Shown: positions 11,564 through 23,199 of the stretch, in pieces | How positions within the stretch are numbered: position 1 is the stretch's first letter | Layout: the number at the start of each line of letters is the position of its first letter | NCBI GenBank assembly: GCA_963978905.1 | Contig: OZ022257.1 | Span: 47,130,203 to 47,194,202 of the forward strand | Direction of reading: 5' to 3' | Source: Trichostrongylus colubriformis | Taxonomy: Eukaryota > Nematoda > Chromadorea > Rhabditida > Trichostrongylidae | Length of the DNA: 64,000 bases | Notes under the pieces: generated by a model | Told to the model about the DNA's origin: nothing | Database searches by the model: none | The model's input: the letters and a program-made list of their open reading frames with translations, nothing else | Program-made: the position numbers and the translations under genes

Positions 11564-14500
11564 CTGAAATTCGAACAATAGAAATGAACGGATTCAATTT
11601 ATGAACAGAAGCAATCGCGAACCAACACATTCCGAAAAACACAATTTTAAAAAAGCAGAGTGGACGATTTTGAAAAAGCAGGTTGTTGTCACAGATGATT
11701 GTATGAAAAACTTCAGTCATGTTAGTATAATAGTGAAGCGATCACGTATTATCATCTCTCGAGTGATAGTGTCCAGTATAATTCAAGGATTATTTGTTGA
11801 TGCCATGCAAATATTTCAATACGGAGACGGAAACTGGTTTTGTATTTTTCGGTAACTTGATCGGTCAGTACTGGTTATACAAGTGAAATGGAAGAAAACC
11901 GATCGAAAAATTGCTTCATCAAACAGGGCGACATGGGAGTAGGGACAAACAAAGGTTGAAGAATCCTCATAGGAGTCGTATTTTGGACTGGAAACAGAAA
12001 GATCGTATTTGAGACCACCTCGAGGATTCTCTATCTACATGTTCTTGTGAGCTTGGAAATAATCGGGTGATTTTCTTTTGAAAAAAAAAGTATTCATAAT
12101 TTGCAGATAGCAGTAACTTTAGTATGTCACAATATGATTCATTTCTGAAATGGAAGAATTGCATAGTCAGGACACGTTTAGGGGAAGGGCCTTACTAACG
12201 CATGTTCTCCTGATCCAAGCGTTTTATCGCACAAGAGAGCCCAGTAAGAGCACATTCTGAGACTTCTTCAATGAGTGCTATCCCTCGTCATAGCGCAAAG
12301 TAAGGGAGGCCCGAAAAGAAAGTGACTGCACGTTAGGCTGATTGTCGAAAATATCAAAGCTATTGCAATTCGTAAAATTCCAGCACAGTGCTATAGAAAA
12401 CCATCATTTTCTTGTATTCTTCTTATACTGCTGCCCTGGCCCCTGGTCCCTTGTCCGATTGTGTGTCTAGTTCTTGTACAGCTCTTCTTCTAAGCCCAGG
12501 TACATATCCAAAACTCGTCCAAGACACTATATGGGATCTCTATTTCCCATTGTTCTTGTGTTATCCATCCAATCTTCAGTGGTTGAAAAACGAAACAATC
12601 ACTTATCTGCTGTCTGTGAACGTCTTTATACTGGCTCTATTGTTCCGGCAGAAGGTGACAGTGTGTTGCCCTCAAACGATACTTGGTAAACACAAAGAAT
12701 TTTAAGATCTGTCCTTTTATCGGTGCTTCATTCAATATGTCACGTCCGGCATTTAATTGTTCCATCACATACAATCAAAATTTGAACAAGCTCAAAGACA
12801 CCAGAACTGGGAGCGTGTTTTCTGTGATTGGAATGGCAAGTTTCAAAGAGATGGTGTGTTGGTAAGCTCGAGTTGGAAAGCGCGCGTTGCGGTTTTCCAC
12901 ACAGCTTCATTTGGATGCATTGCTGTCCTACAGCTGCCGAAGTCCGAGTAACTGTGTTGACGTAGGCAGAGTCGACCCTCGGGTTGGCTTATCGTTAGCT
13001 ACCCTCGTCGTCTACATCACTGCCTTCAGTGATACAGAGGGAGCGAAAGCAAGTTCTTGACGGGAGGATCCGTTTCTCCAGTTTCGTTTTTGACCGTTTC
13101 GTCTTGTTCTATTTCTGTTGCTTTAATATTCAGCACCTCTACTGTTATTTACGCCCAATTCACCTCTATCGCTGTCTCCAGCTAATTAAAGAAATAACAA
13201 TAAATTCAAAATGAAATTTTTCTCAAAAAGTTTCAAGGGGTAGAATAAAGAATTAGTTCAACTCTTAACTTTTCACAGACAAGTAAATTATAGTAGGCGG
13301 ACAAGTGCGGCATGAGGGGCAGGTGTCAACCACATAATTTGTTGATCAAATGTCTATCAATTCAACGACATTCATCCGCAACAAGAGGCTATATTACAAG
13401 CTCAAATTCAGCATTGATTGACCTTGCAACACATCCTTTAGACAGGCATTAAGAGCATTCTTCGCGTTGCATGGCGCATACCAAAACAATTGTTACAGCT
13501 TCCCTTTACATTTTCATGCATAGACAAAACCTCCAGTAAATGGTTTATGCAAGGTTATAAAGAGCATATTTACACCTATTAACCGATAACAATCGCGTGC
13601 TGAGCGTATCAAATTAATGTTAATCAATAATTGCAAAATTGAAAGTGTAGGGCGGAGCAGCAAAAACTGTCAGGAGCATAGTGTAGATGTGCAGTTTTAT
13701 AGAGCACATATAGCTCGATAACAAGGATTTGTTCTACATGCCATGCACCACTCACTCAACTTCTACTAAATTTACAAAGCTATGACTGCAGGGTCCTGGC
13801 TGTTTATTCTCGCCGTAGCCCGCGATGCAAAAGTTGTTTTAAGGATGCTGAGTTATGGGCAAAAGCTTTCATCTCGGACGGGACAAATCCATTACACTAC
13901 CGAGACCCTTTTCCTATAACACAGCCTAAGCCTCTTTATGATTAGGCAAGACTTAGAGCTCATAGTGCCTTTGAATGCTCAAAAAAAAACGCCCTATCGG
14001 TGGCTGCATCGTCAAAGTTTACTGATAGTGGTCTTGAAAAAGTGACTAATCAAAGGCATGGTATGCTATTAAAGCTATCTATAAGCTGACTAAAGGCGTG
14101 TAGGTAAATGAAAATGAATCAGAGTGGTGATAGAGGAGCCGCTAGGAAGAAGAGGGTAAATAAGAGATTTCACAGGACAGTGTGCCATCTATGCGATCAA
14201 AGATAACGTATCGATGACTGATTTCATGATGGTGGTCTCGAATTCGTCAGAGGTCCTTCTCCTATGAAATACGTATATCTAAACTTATAAACTGCAATAA
14301 TACATTATGCAAACAAATGTAAGGATTGTAATTGACGAAATTTTATAAACCCGAATATTACTGAATATTTCACGCTTATATTCATAAGATATTCAACAAT
14401 TACGATCCTCCTGTTTCCATTCCAAAATACGACTCCTATGAGGATTCTTCAAACCTTTTTATTTTTTATAATTCCCATGCATCTACTTTTCTTCCATTCC

Positions 14501-15109
14501 CTTACCAATGAACATAAAGTGAGGATATTGAGGATTATATGATTTCTATCACATGTACTGATACTGACAAATTAAAAAATAAACTACTTTTGCTCCAGAC
14601 TCCCTCAGAAATATTTTTGAAAGCACTAATAGTGATATTTTAGCCGACCCTGTTGTGTGAAAGTAGAGGTGCCATGTAATGCAACCGTAGAAAAAGAACA
14701 AAACGAAAAGATCGGAAATGCGGGGAGTAAGAAGGCGTTTCTTTTTCGGTTCTCACGAGGGACCTGCTTTCGCGACCTCTGCATTATTGAAGGGTGACAC
14801 AGACAGCGGCACCAGGCATTCAACGCCATGGTCGTTGCACGTTTTCCACGGCTACTCCACATGCCGCCATGCAGCACCGTGAGACCGCAATAAAGAGCCT
14901 AAGGTACGCTTACTCCGCGTTCATAGATCATTAAGCTGATTAAAAAAGACCTGGGGGCTTCATTTTGTGTCAATTCAGGATACGGTTAGATAGGTTAGAC
15001 TGATCGCTGACATTCTGGCTACCTTGCTTTGCTTCTTCCATGAGCTCAGCGCACCCTTTTCACGAGCCTTGAGAATTTTGAATGGAATGCGGGTGCCATG
15101 TGGGTCCTC
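11564..15109. other. Long non-coding stretch
   Basis: No gene recognised. A short inverted pair is visible: about 11,954-12,000 and about 14,400-14,455 share AGAATCCTCATAGGAGTCGT in opposite orientation. A SINE-like piece lies at 13,841-13,883. A frame at 12,531-12,685 begins MGSLFPIVLVLSIQSSVV (signal-peptide-like) and ends at GGTAAAC, but no partner exon in phase was found, so it is not called. Confidence 0.4.
13841..13883 (-). repeat. SINE tail fragment
   Basis: Reads GATGCTGAGTTATGGGCAAA then AGCTTTCATCTCGGACGGGAC, matching the complement of the right half of the SINE-like element at 20,421-20,590. Confidence 0.45.
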
Positions 15110-15324
15110 ATTGGAAATGTGCACCTTAAAGACACCAGGAGGGGGTAATTTTGGCTTACTGTAGAACAGACGTAGTGTGGACGAGTTTGAGTGGCCGCCA
15201 TTGCACAAACTTGCCGATTTGACGCCTTGGCATGATGCCAAAAGAAGATGGTTCTATCATAGATTTGTTTTTTCCTTTTAATTTTTACTTTGTTCTTTCT
15301 TATATTGTTTCTAGATGTACTTAC
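15110..15324. repeat. Dispersed repeat, second copy at about 40,127-40,320
   Basis: Shares TAGAACAGACGTAG, GTGGCCGCCATTGCACAAAC, CTTGGCATG and TTCTTATATTGTTTCTAGATGT with 40,127-40,320. Its left end (TTAAAGACACCAGGAGGGGG) matches the terminal motif of the element at 41,562-43,290, so these belong to one MITE family. The copy ends at TGTACTTAC, where the poly-G MITE at 15,325 is joined; the 40-kb copy continues past that point, so the MITE is an insertion here. Confidence 0.65.
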
Positions 15325-15564
15325 GGGTCAAATAAAGTCGGGGGGGGGGGGGGGGGGGGGAGACGCAAAATTATCACCCACGTCAAAGCTTCTTTCCCTT
15401 CCTAGGGTTAGGCTAAGGCAGATGAGACCTATGCTTTGACAGATGCTTTTTAATGTGGGAGGAGGGGGTATCAATTTTAGCCTAAGCCTAGTAAGGGAAA
15501 GGAGCTTCGACGTCGACGCAAAATTGCGTCTCCCCCCCCCCCCCCCCCCGACTTTATTTGACCC
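15325..15564. mobile_element. 240-bp MITE with homopolymer G/C tracts inside its terminal inverted repeats
   Basis: The ends are GGGTCAAATAAAGTCG then 21 G (15,340-15,360) and AGACGCAAAATT on the left. The right is the reverse complement with an 18-C run (15,532-15,549) and CGACTTTATTTGACCC. The middle also pairs partly (CTTCCCTT / AAGGGAAAGGAGC, GGTTAGGCTAAG / TTTTAGCCTAAGCC). No coding potential. The unequal G and C runs suggest slippage after insertion. Confidence 0.8.
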
Positions 15565-15954
15565 TTCTGAGATTTTCAAGTATAGAAATGCACAATTAAG
15601 GAGATCCATAAGTAAACAAGTAAAATATGTCACTAGAAAACAGTCTAAAGAGGAAATAATTCAAAAATAAGGTTACATGAGGCCAAAGACAAGCTTTAAA
15701 ATGAACGAAGCGTGGCTCGGCCATGGAAGCTTGCAGTTCGGACGGAAGCGCGCCCTGGGGGCAAATAGCGCCCTATGGCGCGTTTTTCAACGCCGGTTTC
15801 GTTACACATTGTATCTCCCGAACCCATACGTTTGTTTTCAGAGGCCATTGTTTTTGTAAACGTTATTCCGCCCTTGCCCCCCTCCCGGTGCCTTTAAGGA
15901 TTCATTTCTTCGGCAACACGGAGCTGTTGTCTAAGTATTAATGTTCAAGTCTTC

Positions 15955-16025
15955 AAAGCAAGACTCGAATCCACACTCCATGCCTTGCAAAGCATGGAGT
16001 GCTGCTGGGCGAGAATCAGCAGCTG
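15955..16025 (-). repeat. tRNA-derived SINE fragment
   Basis: On the minus strand the piece reads CTCCATGCTTTGCAAGGCAT then GGATTCGAGTC, a good Pol III B-box. The same CATGGAGT plus B-box arrangement occurs in the SINE-like element at 20,421-20,590. Only part of the element is present. Confidence 0.45.
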
Positions 16026-16234
16026 ACAAAAACCGAAAATTAAAAACTAGAAGGTTTTTGTATTTTTTTAACTCATTCCCATAGCTGGTTTTATTGTTTT
16101 TCATCATTATTCACAGGCAACTGTTTTGCTTTTTGCTGGGAATTTTTCATAATTCTTCACTATTTGTGAGCAGAATTGTCAAGATAAATAATGGAAGAAA
16201 AATAAGTGAAAATGAGAATTGGACTAGTTGAAAG

Positions 16235-17065
16235 GTTCCGTCGGTCTGTCCCTCCGTCCCTCCGTCCCTTCGTCCCTTCGTCCCTTCGTCCCTCCGTCCC
16301 TCCGTCCCTTCGTCCCTTCGTCCCTTCGTCCCTTCGTCCCTTCGTCCCTTCGTCCCTTCGTCCCTTCGTCCCTTCGTCCCTTCGTCCCTTCGTCCCTTCG
16401 TCCCTTCGTCCCTTCGTCCCTTCGTCCCTTCGTCTCTTCGTCTCTTCGTCCCTTCGTCCCTTCGTCCCTTCGTCCCTTCGTCCCTTCGTCCCTTCGTCCC
16501 TTCGTCCCTTCGTCTCTTCGTCTCTTCGTCTCTTCGTCTCTTCGTCCCTTCGTCCCTTCGTCCCTTCGTCCCTTCGTCCCTTCGTCCCTTCGTCCCTTCG
16601 TCCCTTCGTCCCTTCGTCCCTTCGTCCCTTCGTCCCTTCGTCCCTTCGTCCCTTCGTCCCTTCGTCCTTTCGTCCCTTCGTCCTTTCGTCCCTTCGTCCC
16701 TTCGTCCCTTCGTCCCTTCGTCCCTTCGTCCCTTCGTCCCTTCGTCCCTTCGTCCCTTCGTCCCTTCGTCCCTTCGTCCCTTCGTCCCTTCGTCCCTTCG
16801 TCCCTTCGTCCCTTCGTCCCTTCGTCCCTTCGTCCCTTCGTCCCTTCGTCCCTTCGTCCCTTCGTCCCTTCGTCCCTTCGTCCCTTCGTCCCTTCGTCCC
16901 TTCGTCCCTTCGTCCCTTCGTCCCTTCGTCCTTTCGTCCCTTCGTCCCTTCGTCCCTTCGTCCCTTCGTCCCTTCGTCCCTTCGTCCCTTCGTCCCTTCG
17001 TCCCTTCGTCCCTCCGTCCCTCCGTTCCTACGTCCCTACATCCCTCCGCCCCTCCGTCCGTCTGT
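16235..17065. repeat. 8-bp satellite array (TTCGTCCC)n, about 100 copies
   Basis: About 830 bp of nearly perfect 8-bp units. The edges carry CTCCGTCC variants and the interior carries clusters of TCTTCGTC and CTTTCGTC variants. Since 8 is not a multiple of 3, all three forward frames spell the same eight-residue cycle (SLRPFVPS), which creates two overlapping ORFs of over 300 codons. These are artefacts of the array, not genes. Confidence 0.97.
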
Positions 17066-20000
17066 CACGAAATCAGCTATTATATATAAAACGACATGTG
17101 GGGATGAGAACAAGTGTGGTGTGGGATGTGGGGATGGGAACAAGTGTGGTATGGGTAGGGCATAGGACAAGGAGTAAAGGTTACACATGGGCCAGGTTAC
17201 GCCCCGCCCACGGTGGGCGCGACCGTCTCTGATATTCCTTTCGAAAACGGTAGAAGTGACCACTGTCAAAGCTATCTTGAACACATTTAACATGAGCGAA
17301 AACTCGCCCACAATGGGCGGAGAGTGTTTCTAGTCGAATGAAAATCACTGCAAAAAATAGCAACTTATCTCTAGAATGATCTTGTGACCGAGTCAGAAAT
17401 AGCTAGAGTTATGAAAGGACGAAAACGTTTCAGCGGTGCATTTGTGGTTGTGGACGGAGCTTGAACGTTCATGAAAAACAACCTGTGTAAATGGGGGCCA
17501 AGTTCGAGATGGGTAGAGCATGGTACACAAAGTAAAGAGCAGGCACGGTGCAAAGCACCGCTCACGGCGGGCGGAGCGAGCACTGTAACGTTCACTCCTT
17601 GAATCGAAAATTGCTTAGGTTCGAAAATGCTCCGAACATGATGAAAAGATGGGCTGAGGTCAGTCATGAGTGTCCATGGAAGAGGCCTGGGCAAGTGGGT
17701 AGAGCGCACCGCGAGTTGGGACCGTACAACAAAAATTATTATTCCGGTCTCAACGCAGCCTTGAGATCAGGAAAAAACGGGGAAAATGATAATTTTCCGA
17801 GGTTGTGACTGTAAAACACCAATCCTTTAAACCTTGGCGGTGGCGGGTGCCAACATCAAATTCAGGTGTTCACATTACTGGTAATATAGAAGATTTAAAC
17901 TACCCCTGCTGAAGCGCTATCGTGACGGCTTCCTCCTTCTAAATTTTCTTTTGCACAACTTGCCATTTCGTGAAATTTATTAAAATTGATACGGCCGAGA
18001 GCCAAAATTTCGAATTTTTGAAAAAATTTTAATTTGAGTCCGATAAGGTCACTATTAGAGGTGAAGAAGTCGCAATCGTGTTCTTTCGTATGTTTGAAGT
18101 AATGGGAAGCGGGATTCAGAAGTTAGATAGTCTTTAACACCTGCCACCTGAGTGTATCACTTGTCGTGCCCTTGAATACAGAGTTTTTCCAAAGAGCCAA
18201 GAACACGCTAAGCCGTGGCGTGCTACGAAGTTGACGAAATTTCTCGTTGATCCATTCGAAATAACATAAATAAATAACCGAAAGTAATGGCGTTGCTCAC
18301 AAATGCCGAAGAAGAGAGAAATGACCAGTTCGTTGTAGTCAATTCTGATAAGGCCGCTTATGGGTCCAGTGATAGTGACGTGCGATAAAATAGGGACGAT
18401 CGAACAGCACGGAGAAATTCGAATGGCACACACCAAACATTTGAAGCGAATCGATTACGATGTGGAAATTCAATGAGCGACAATAAAGGAATAAGAAAAT
18501 ATGGGCGAGAATTGATGACATTATCCATTTTTAATGGCCCATAAAAAATCTATTTCCCTTTAATATGACCCTGGATCCTCAACGGGTCTTATGATATCAC
18601 AGCAGCAATAACAGATTGTCTAAGTGGCATTGGATTTTGCCTGAAGATAGCAACGACCCTTAGAAGCAAAGAAGAAGCTCGATTCCGAAGAAAGGGCAAG
18701 CACCTGTATCTGCAGAATTTCAGCTGAAACTGGTATACATGAAGCAGTTACCTCGAATTCACGAATTAACACTCTCTGATATGCCCGGTCTGTGGGGTCA
18801 TTATCAACGAATACCATAATCTACCGAAAAAAGCATATAGCGTGGATTGAGGAGCCTATAGAGACAGAATCGTGTTCGGTATTGAGACATGACAATTCAA
18901 ATCGACAACCAGGGGAAATGGGGACTTGATAAGCAGTACGATATTCATTTCATTTATTGTTGGTCAATCACAAAGAAAAAAAACATAGACGAACTCGAGA
19001 CAGTACTGTCGATTGACTTGTATTCGAATCAACTTTAGTATATTGAGTAGATAGAAAGCATACAGGTATTCGCTGGTATAATCCATCTGCCCAGAATTTT
19101 GATGTGAAAACCCATGATTGGAAAGGCACGTGACACAGGGGGTGGGCATCAAGAAGGGCCAGCCATAGTTCTGAATTTATTTATTTATATATTCGATGTT
19201 GTAATATACTAGCAGAGAGCCATTACCCGGGAAAAACCCCAATTCTCGAAGGCCTTAAGAGGCAAACTAGAATACGAGGTCCAAAAAAATGGCAGAAATG
19301 TCTTTAAATTTGTGACTGGGACATGTGGTTGTGCGAAAAGGCCGTTTTCCCTGTTGGTAGATGAAAGAGTTCCCCGCGAGATCCTGGTCCCCGGTTCAGA
19401 ACGCAGAGAGACGACTGTACTGGGGCTTGCAGAGCAACTTAACCCGTTACGAACGAATTCGTTCGGGACCCCAGGCGAGCGAACCAGGGGGGACCTCAAG
19501 CGAGGGGTTCATCAAACCTCTAGTTCCTCAAACAACTGCAGCACATAACACAAGTCCACAGTTATGGGATCATGCAGTGATCAAGTCTCTACTTATTGTG
19601 GAGGCAGAAAATAGGCCATTGGTTTTGATGCACTAGCTTCATATGGAATATTGACGGAGAGCATAGTGGTGGATCCAGCAGTACGGGTGAATTAGAGCCA
19701 GCGAATGCGCTTTTGTATGAAATTATTATTGCTAGAGCTGGCGATCAGTATTATTCGAGTTGGTGAGGCTTTCATCATTACAATTATACATGCAATCACA
19801 ATTTCGATAACATTTGAATGCCTTTTTCGGTACTTGCGTTTCCTGATTTGAATGGCTGGAAATCATTACACACAGGAAAGGAGGCGAAAGTATGAGGCTG
19901 AAAGGATTCAGAATTGAAACTATAAACGAGCATGCTGGGGTCCCCCCCCCCCCATGCTGGGGTCTCAATAAAATTGCAGATGATCCAGAGCTGGCATGCT

Positions 20001-20420
20001 GTGCTTCAAAAAAAATGTAGAACGGAGTCGTAATGAGAGCTCGATGGGTAGTTTATTCTGTAACTTTTTTCTTGTAATGGAGTAGGAATGCGGACGAATG
20101 CTTGTGGCGTAACATGTTTGGGTCAAGTCTGTTCCAGGGAATTTGGATTCTTGCTAAGAAAGAGAATTTATATGAGGTACTATGTGGAATTTCCACTTGC
20201 ACTTTATATGGGTGACCTCTTGTGATGCCAATGAGAGGGGAAATTTTGAACAAATCGGTTAAGCAGAGGTCAATATTCGTGTGTAGTAGATTTCTGAAGA
20301 CCGGGGTTCATAGTGATATATTATAACGATGATATATTAGAGAATATTATAACGATGTCACAGCACTGAGAAATAAGAGAGTCCGAGTGGCATTGGATTT
20401 TGCCTGAAGATAGCTGTTAC
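17066..20420. other. Non-coding stretch with degenerate GC-rich repeats
   Basis: Between 17,100 and 17,720 the motif GGGTAGGGCAT / GGGTAGAGCAT / GGGTAGAGCGC recurs three times with nearby GCCCACGGTGGGCG-like pieces: a degenerate local repeat. Short similar segments at about 18,625-18,655 and 20,383-20,412 (GTGGCATTGGATTTTGCCTG) may be SINE tails. No convincing exon. Confidence 0.4.
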
Positions 20421-20590
20421 AAGTATGCTGAGTTATGGGCAAAAGCTCCGGTTTCGAACGGGACTCGAATTCGCACTCCATGCTTTCGCAGCGGTAGTCT
20501 AATGGATTAGCACATATGCCCGGAAAGCATGGAGTCCGGGTTCCAGTCCCGTCCGAGGCCGAAGCTGTTCCCATAACTCAGCATACTTGC
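20421..20590 (+). repeat. tRNA-derived SINE-like element with inverted ends
   Basis: It begins AAGTATGCTGAGTTATGGG and ends with the reverse complement CCCATAACTCAGCATACTT. The centre holds a perfect Pol III A-box (TAGTCTAATGG, 20,495-20,505) and a B-box with one mismatch (GGTTCCAGTCC, 20,539-20,549). Between them ATGC-CCGGAAA-GCAT can form an anticodon-like hairpin with GGA in the anticodon place. Lack of a full acceptor stem and the inverted tails argue for a tRNA-derived repeat, not a working tRNA gene. Related pieces lie at 13,841-13,883 and 15,955-16,025. Confidence 0.55.
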
Positions 20591-21042
20591 AACAACTTTC
20601 GCAGCTGCGATCAGCAGCTATTAAAAATCAAAAATATCAAAAAAATCTGAAGCTAATATTAATTGCGAGGTATCTCTGGAATACACAAAAACGAACCATA
20701 CAGTCCAGGTGTCGTGTCAAAAGTGACGTGACAACCATCTTAGACAGTGTCTGTGTCCATGACCGAAACGTCTGATTCATCAGCAGCGAAACAGCTGCAT
20801 CACATGCACGAACACAAACAATGTCATGAACATTCCATTATTCCCTTAACAATTGCAGAGACTTCTCGAACTGAAGCTGAAGCCAATTTCATCGCAGCCT
20901 GTTGCACAATAAAGCCGTTATCGTGCCCTTTTCGGTATAGCATATGATAGCCATCACGAAATAGACTGCTGGCTGCATCTTGCCTTCAAAAGCCATTCAC
21001 ATATAATTTCAAAAATAGCTATCCATACGTATACTCAGTTTC

Positions 21043-21181
21043 GGAGCGCCTGATAGGGCGTGGCCTGCGGACGTGGGTGAGTGGAGAGATAGTGCGCGGC
21101 AAGAGTCAGGGTGTGTGTCGGAGTGAGAGAGTTTGACACACTCTCACCCAAGCCCGTAGGCCACGCCCTATCAGGCGCTCC
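21043..21181. mobile_element. 139-bp MITE with about 40-bp inverted ends
   Basis: Left end GGAGCGCCTGATAGGGCGTG; the right end is its reverse complement CACGCCCTATCAGGCGCTCC. Similarity continues inward through GGCCT.CGG and GTGGGTGAG. There is no internal coding capacity and no obvious target duplication. Confidence 0.75.
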
Positions 21182-22659
21182 AAATGGAGGATATTTATAC
21201 ATTTTTATGGTTTCATTATAATTTTCGAATGCAAATCGAACACACACTCTGAGAGGTAGGAAACATAATCATGTTCCGTCAGCTGCTAAAGATAGGAAAG
21301 AGTGGAAAGACAGGAAATGAAAATGAAAATGAAAATTAGAATCACCGTGATCCTATTTCCCTTGCAAAAATACAGTGACTACGGTGAGGTGAAGGCGTTA
21401 TTACTTACAGGATTATTTATTGGCTTCGAAGAAATTTTCAGGTGTGGGGTGCGTCGTTGAATTTTGAATCCGTGCTGAGACCAACCCCCTTAACCTCGAG
21501 CAATGCGAAAAGCGATAGATTAGAAGCTGGGATGCCCATGAATTTGACTAGAAGAGTAGAATACTGTGCAAAAATAGATTCCGAAACGCTGTTTTCTTTC
21601 ACGGATTCGTTGTGAATTTTTTACAAAGCTGATCCACTCTCCTTTCAATTTTTCTTTCGTAACTTTTGTCTCGCACGCCGCTGGTGCTCCTAAAACTATT
21701 TGAACAAATAGAAAACAAATAAATCCGCTCAAGCTATATGTATGCCCCGAAAAGGCCTAACAACTTCCAATAAAATTCATACAACTGGGTAATTTGGAGC
21801 CAAAATAGGACGACATTTGTGAAATACAGCTCGCACAAATCGAACAGACGTGAAATTCTCACACGAAAATGTGGGTGAAAAGTGCAATGGGGGTAAAGTT
21901 CGCTGGGAAAGTTTTCTGTTGACAACAAGTTGCCAAGAATCATGTGGCTGGTTCTCGATGTCACCTCAACGCGGCAGATTACCGCCCGACCCGCTAATCC
22001 AAGTGGGTTGATCACGGCTTATGAAAACAAACGCCCTTTTGGTGATAGCATATCCTGAGCAGGTATTGTGGGTTTCTTTGGGCTTTCTGTACCCCTCAGG
22101 GCCGATACTGATCATATCGGAAGCTTTTTGAGCTAATCAATCAGTTTCTAATTTCCTTTGATGATTCCAAAATATTAACTTATTTACAACGCTGCAAACG
22201 AATCTCTCAGCAAAGTTTGCTCCCATAATCAATTTAGCAATATTTACAACCAGTCGATCAATAAAAATATCCATGAGCATAGCAATGAGCATGAAATGAA
22301 TGCGTATGGCGGAGGGAATGATTGCTTTCATCGGCTCTTTGCCGTGGTGTTTGTTCAATGATTCGATGACGGGGCTATAGGCCGAACTCACGCCAACTTA
22401 TCAGTAAGCGACCAAAGGGCCGAGCTCAGCATAAATAGGTGCCTTGAAACTCGTCTTGCAAAAATCATTGCAATTTTTAACTCATTAAAATATAAACTTT
22501 GACATTTATTCGGGAGCATTTAGCATGCTGAATAAACAGAAGCCACCTTTGTCATTGTGGATCGCCAGTTAGGTCAAGCGTACACTAGTAACGTGCAAGA
22601 TCTGTGCTTGAAAATCCCAGGTTTTTTCTGATAAGCCGTAAACCTACGCCGATTCGTTA
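21182..22659. other. Non-coding stretch
   Basis: A few hydrophobic frames on the minus strand (21,520-21,732; 21,734-22,015; 22,137-22,391) lack ATG starts or convincing splice partners. No gene is called. Confidence 0.4.
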
Positions 22660-23075
22660 GGGGTATGAACTCAAAGGAATCGTTACGGGAGGATGTCTCT
22701 TTTTTACCCATATATTTACGTTCTATTTGCATGCAAAGTTCCACGCGAAAAAGTGGAAATTCGGCTGAGATACAGCACCACGAATTCTTGGTCGGGTGGG
22801 CGGGGTCTGTAAGAAAAAGCCCCGTCCAGTCGTTCAACGTGGTTGGGAGGAGGAAGTGGGACTTTTTACGTAACTTTCTATTCCTACAATAAGCCTCCGA
22901 CCGCGGCGGATGACGGTGTGGGCACTTGCACGGAGGCCCCGCCCACGGAGACTTTTTGCTGCTGTATCTAAGCCGGATTACCACTTTCGCGTGGAACTTT
23001 GCATGCGGCCTACATTAAGCAAATGCAACATAAATAGATGGGTAACCCGCACGATTCTTTTGAGCTGTAATCAAT
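22660..23075. mobile_element. Foldback element with GC-rich centre
   Basis: Arms of about 110 bp: left GAATCGTTACGGG ... TTACCCATATATTTACG ... TTTGCATGCAAAGTTCCACG, right the complement near 22,975-23,070. The centre has GGGTGGGCGGGG and CCGCGGCGGA motifs. Relatives are at about 32,640-32,990 and 41,950-42,870, so this is a repeated family. No coding potential. Confidence 0.65.
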
Positions 23076-23199
23076 GGTCGTCTAATCGTCGTCATAAAGA
23101 TTATTTCCTCGGACACTTAAACGACAGTGCACGTGCCCTATCTGTTCGAGCATTCCCTCAGCCATGGATGTAGGGAAAGCAGAAGAGTGGAAAGAGATT

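Noticed and set aside
12531..12685. Possible first exon of a secreted or receptor protein (MGSLFPIVLVLSIQSSVV)
   Set aside because: Signal-peptide-like start and a GT donor, but the next plausible piece (NWERVFCDWNGKFQRDGVL, donor at 12,860) cannot be joined in phase with a proper acceptor.
16235..17065. CRISPR-like array
   Set aside because: Contiguous 8-bp tandem units with no spacers.
16206..17232. Two overlapping forward ORFs of 319 and 334 codons
   Set aside because: They are the 8-bp satellite read in two frames; the peptide is a pure repeat and both frames give the same cycle.
18134..18521. Minus-strand hydrophobic frames reminiscent of nematode chemoreceptors
   Set aside because: Pieces switch frame without splice sites; similarity is too vague to claim a receptor pseudogene.
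19312..19548. 78-codon ORF with coding-like codon choice
   Set aside because: No ATG, no acceptor before it, no recognisable family, and the opposite strand is equally open.
20461..20590. Functional tRNA-Ser(GGA) gene
   Set aside because: A-box and anticodon-like hairpin are present, but there is no complete acceptor stem, no long variable arm and the flanks are inverted repeats; treated as a SINE.
21520..21732. Minus-strand frame resembling a signal peptide (SGFICFLFVQIVLGAPAAC)
   Set aside because: The apparent start is TTG; no in-frame ATG or convincing upstream exon.
22137..22391. 84-codon minus-strand ORF with a hydrophobic stretch
   Set aside because: GTG start only, no splice signals, no family resemblance.
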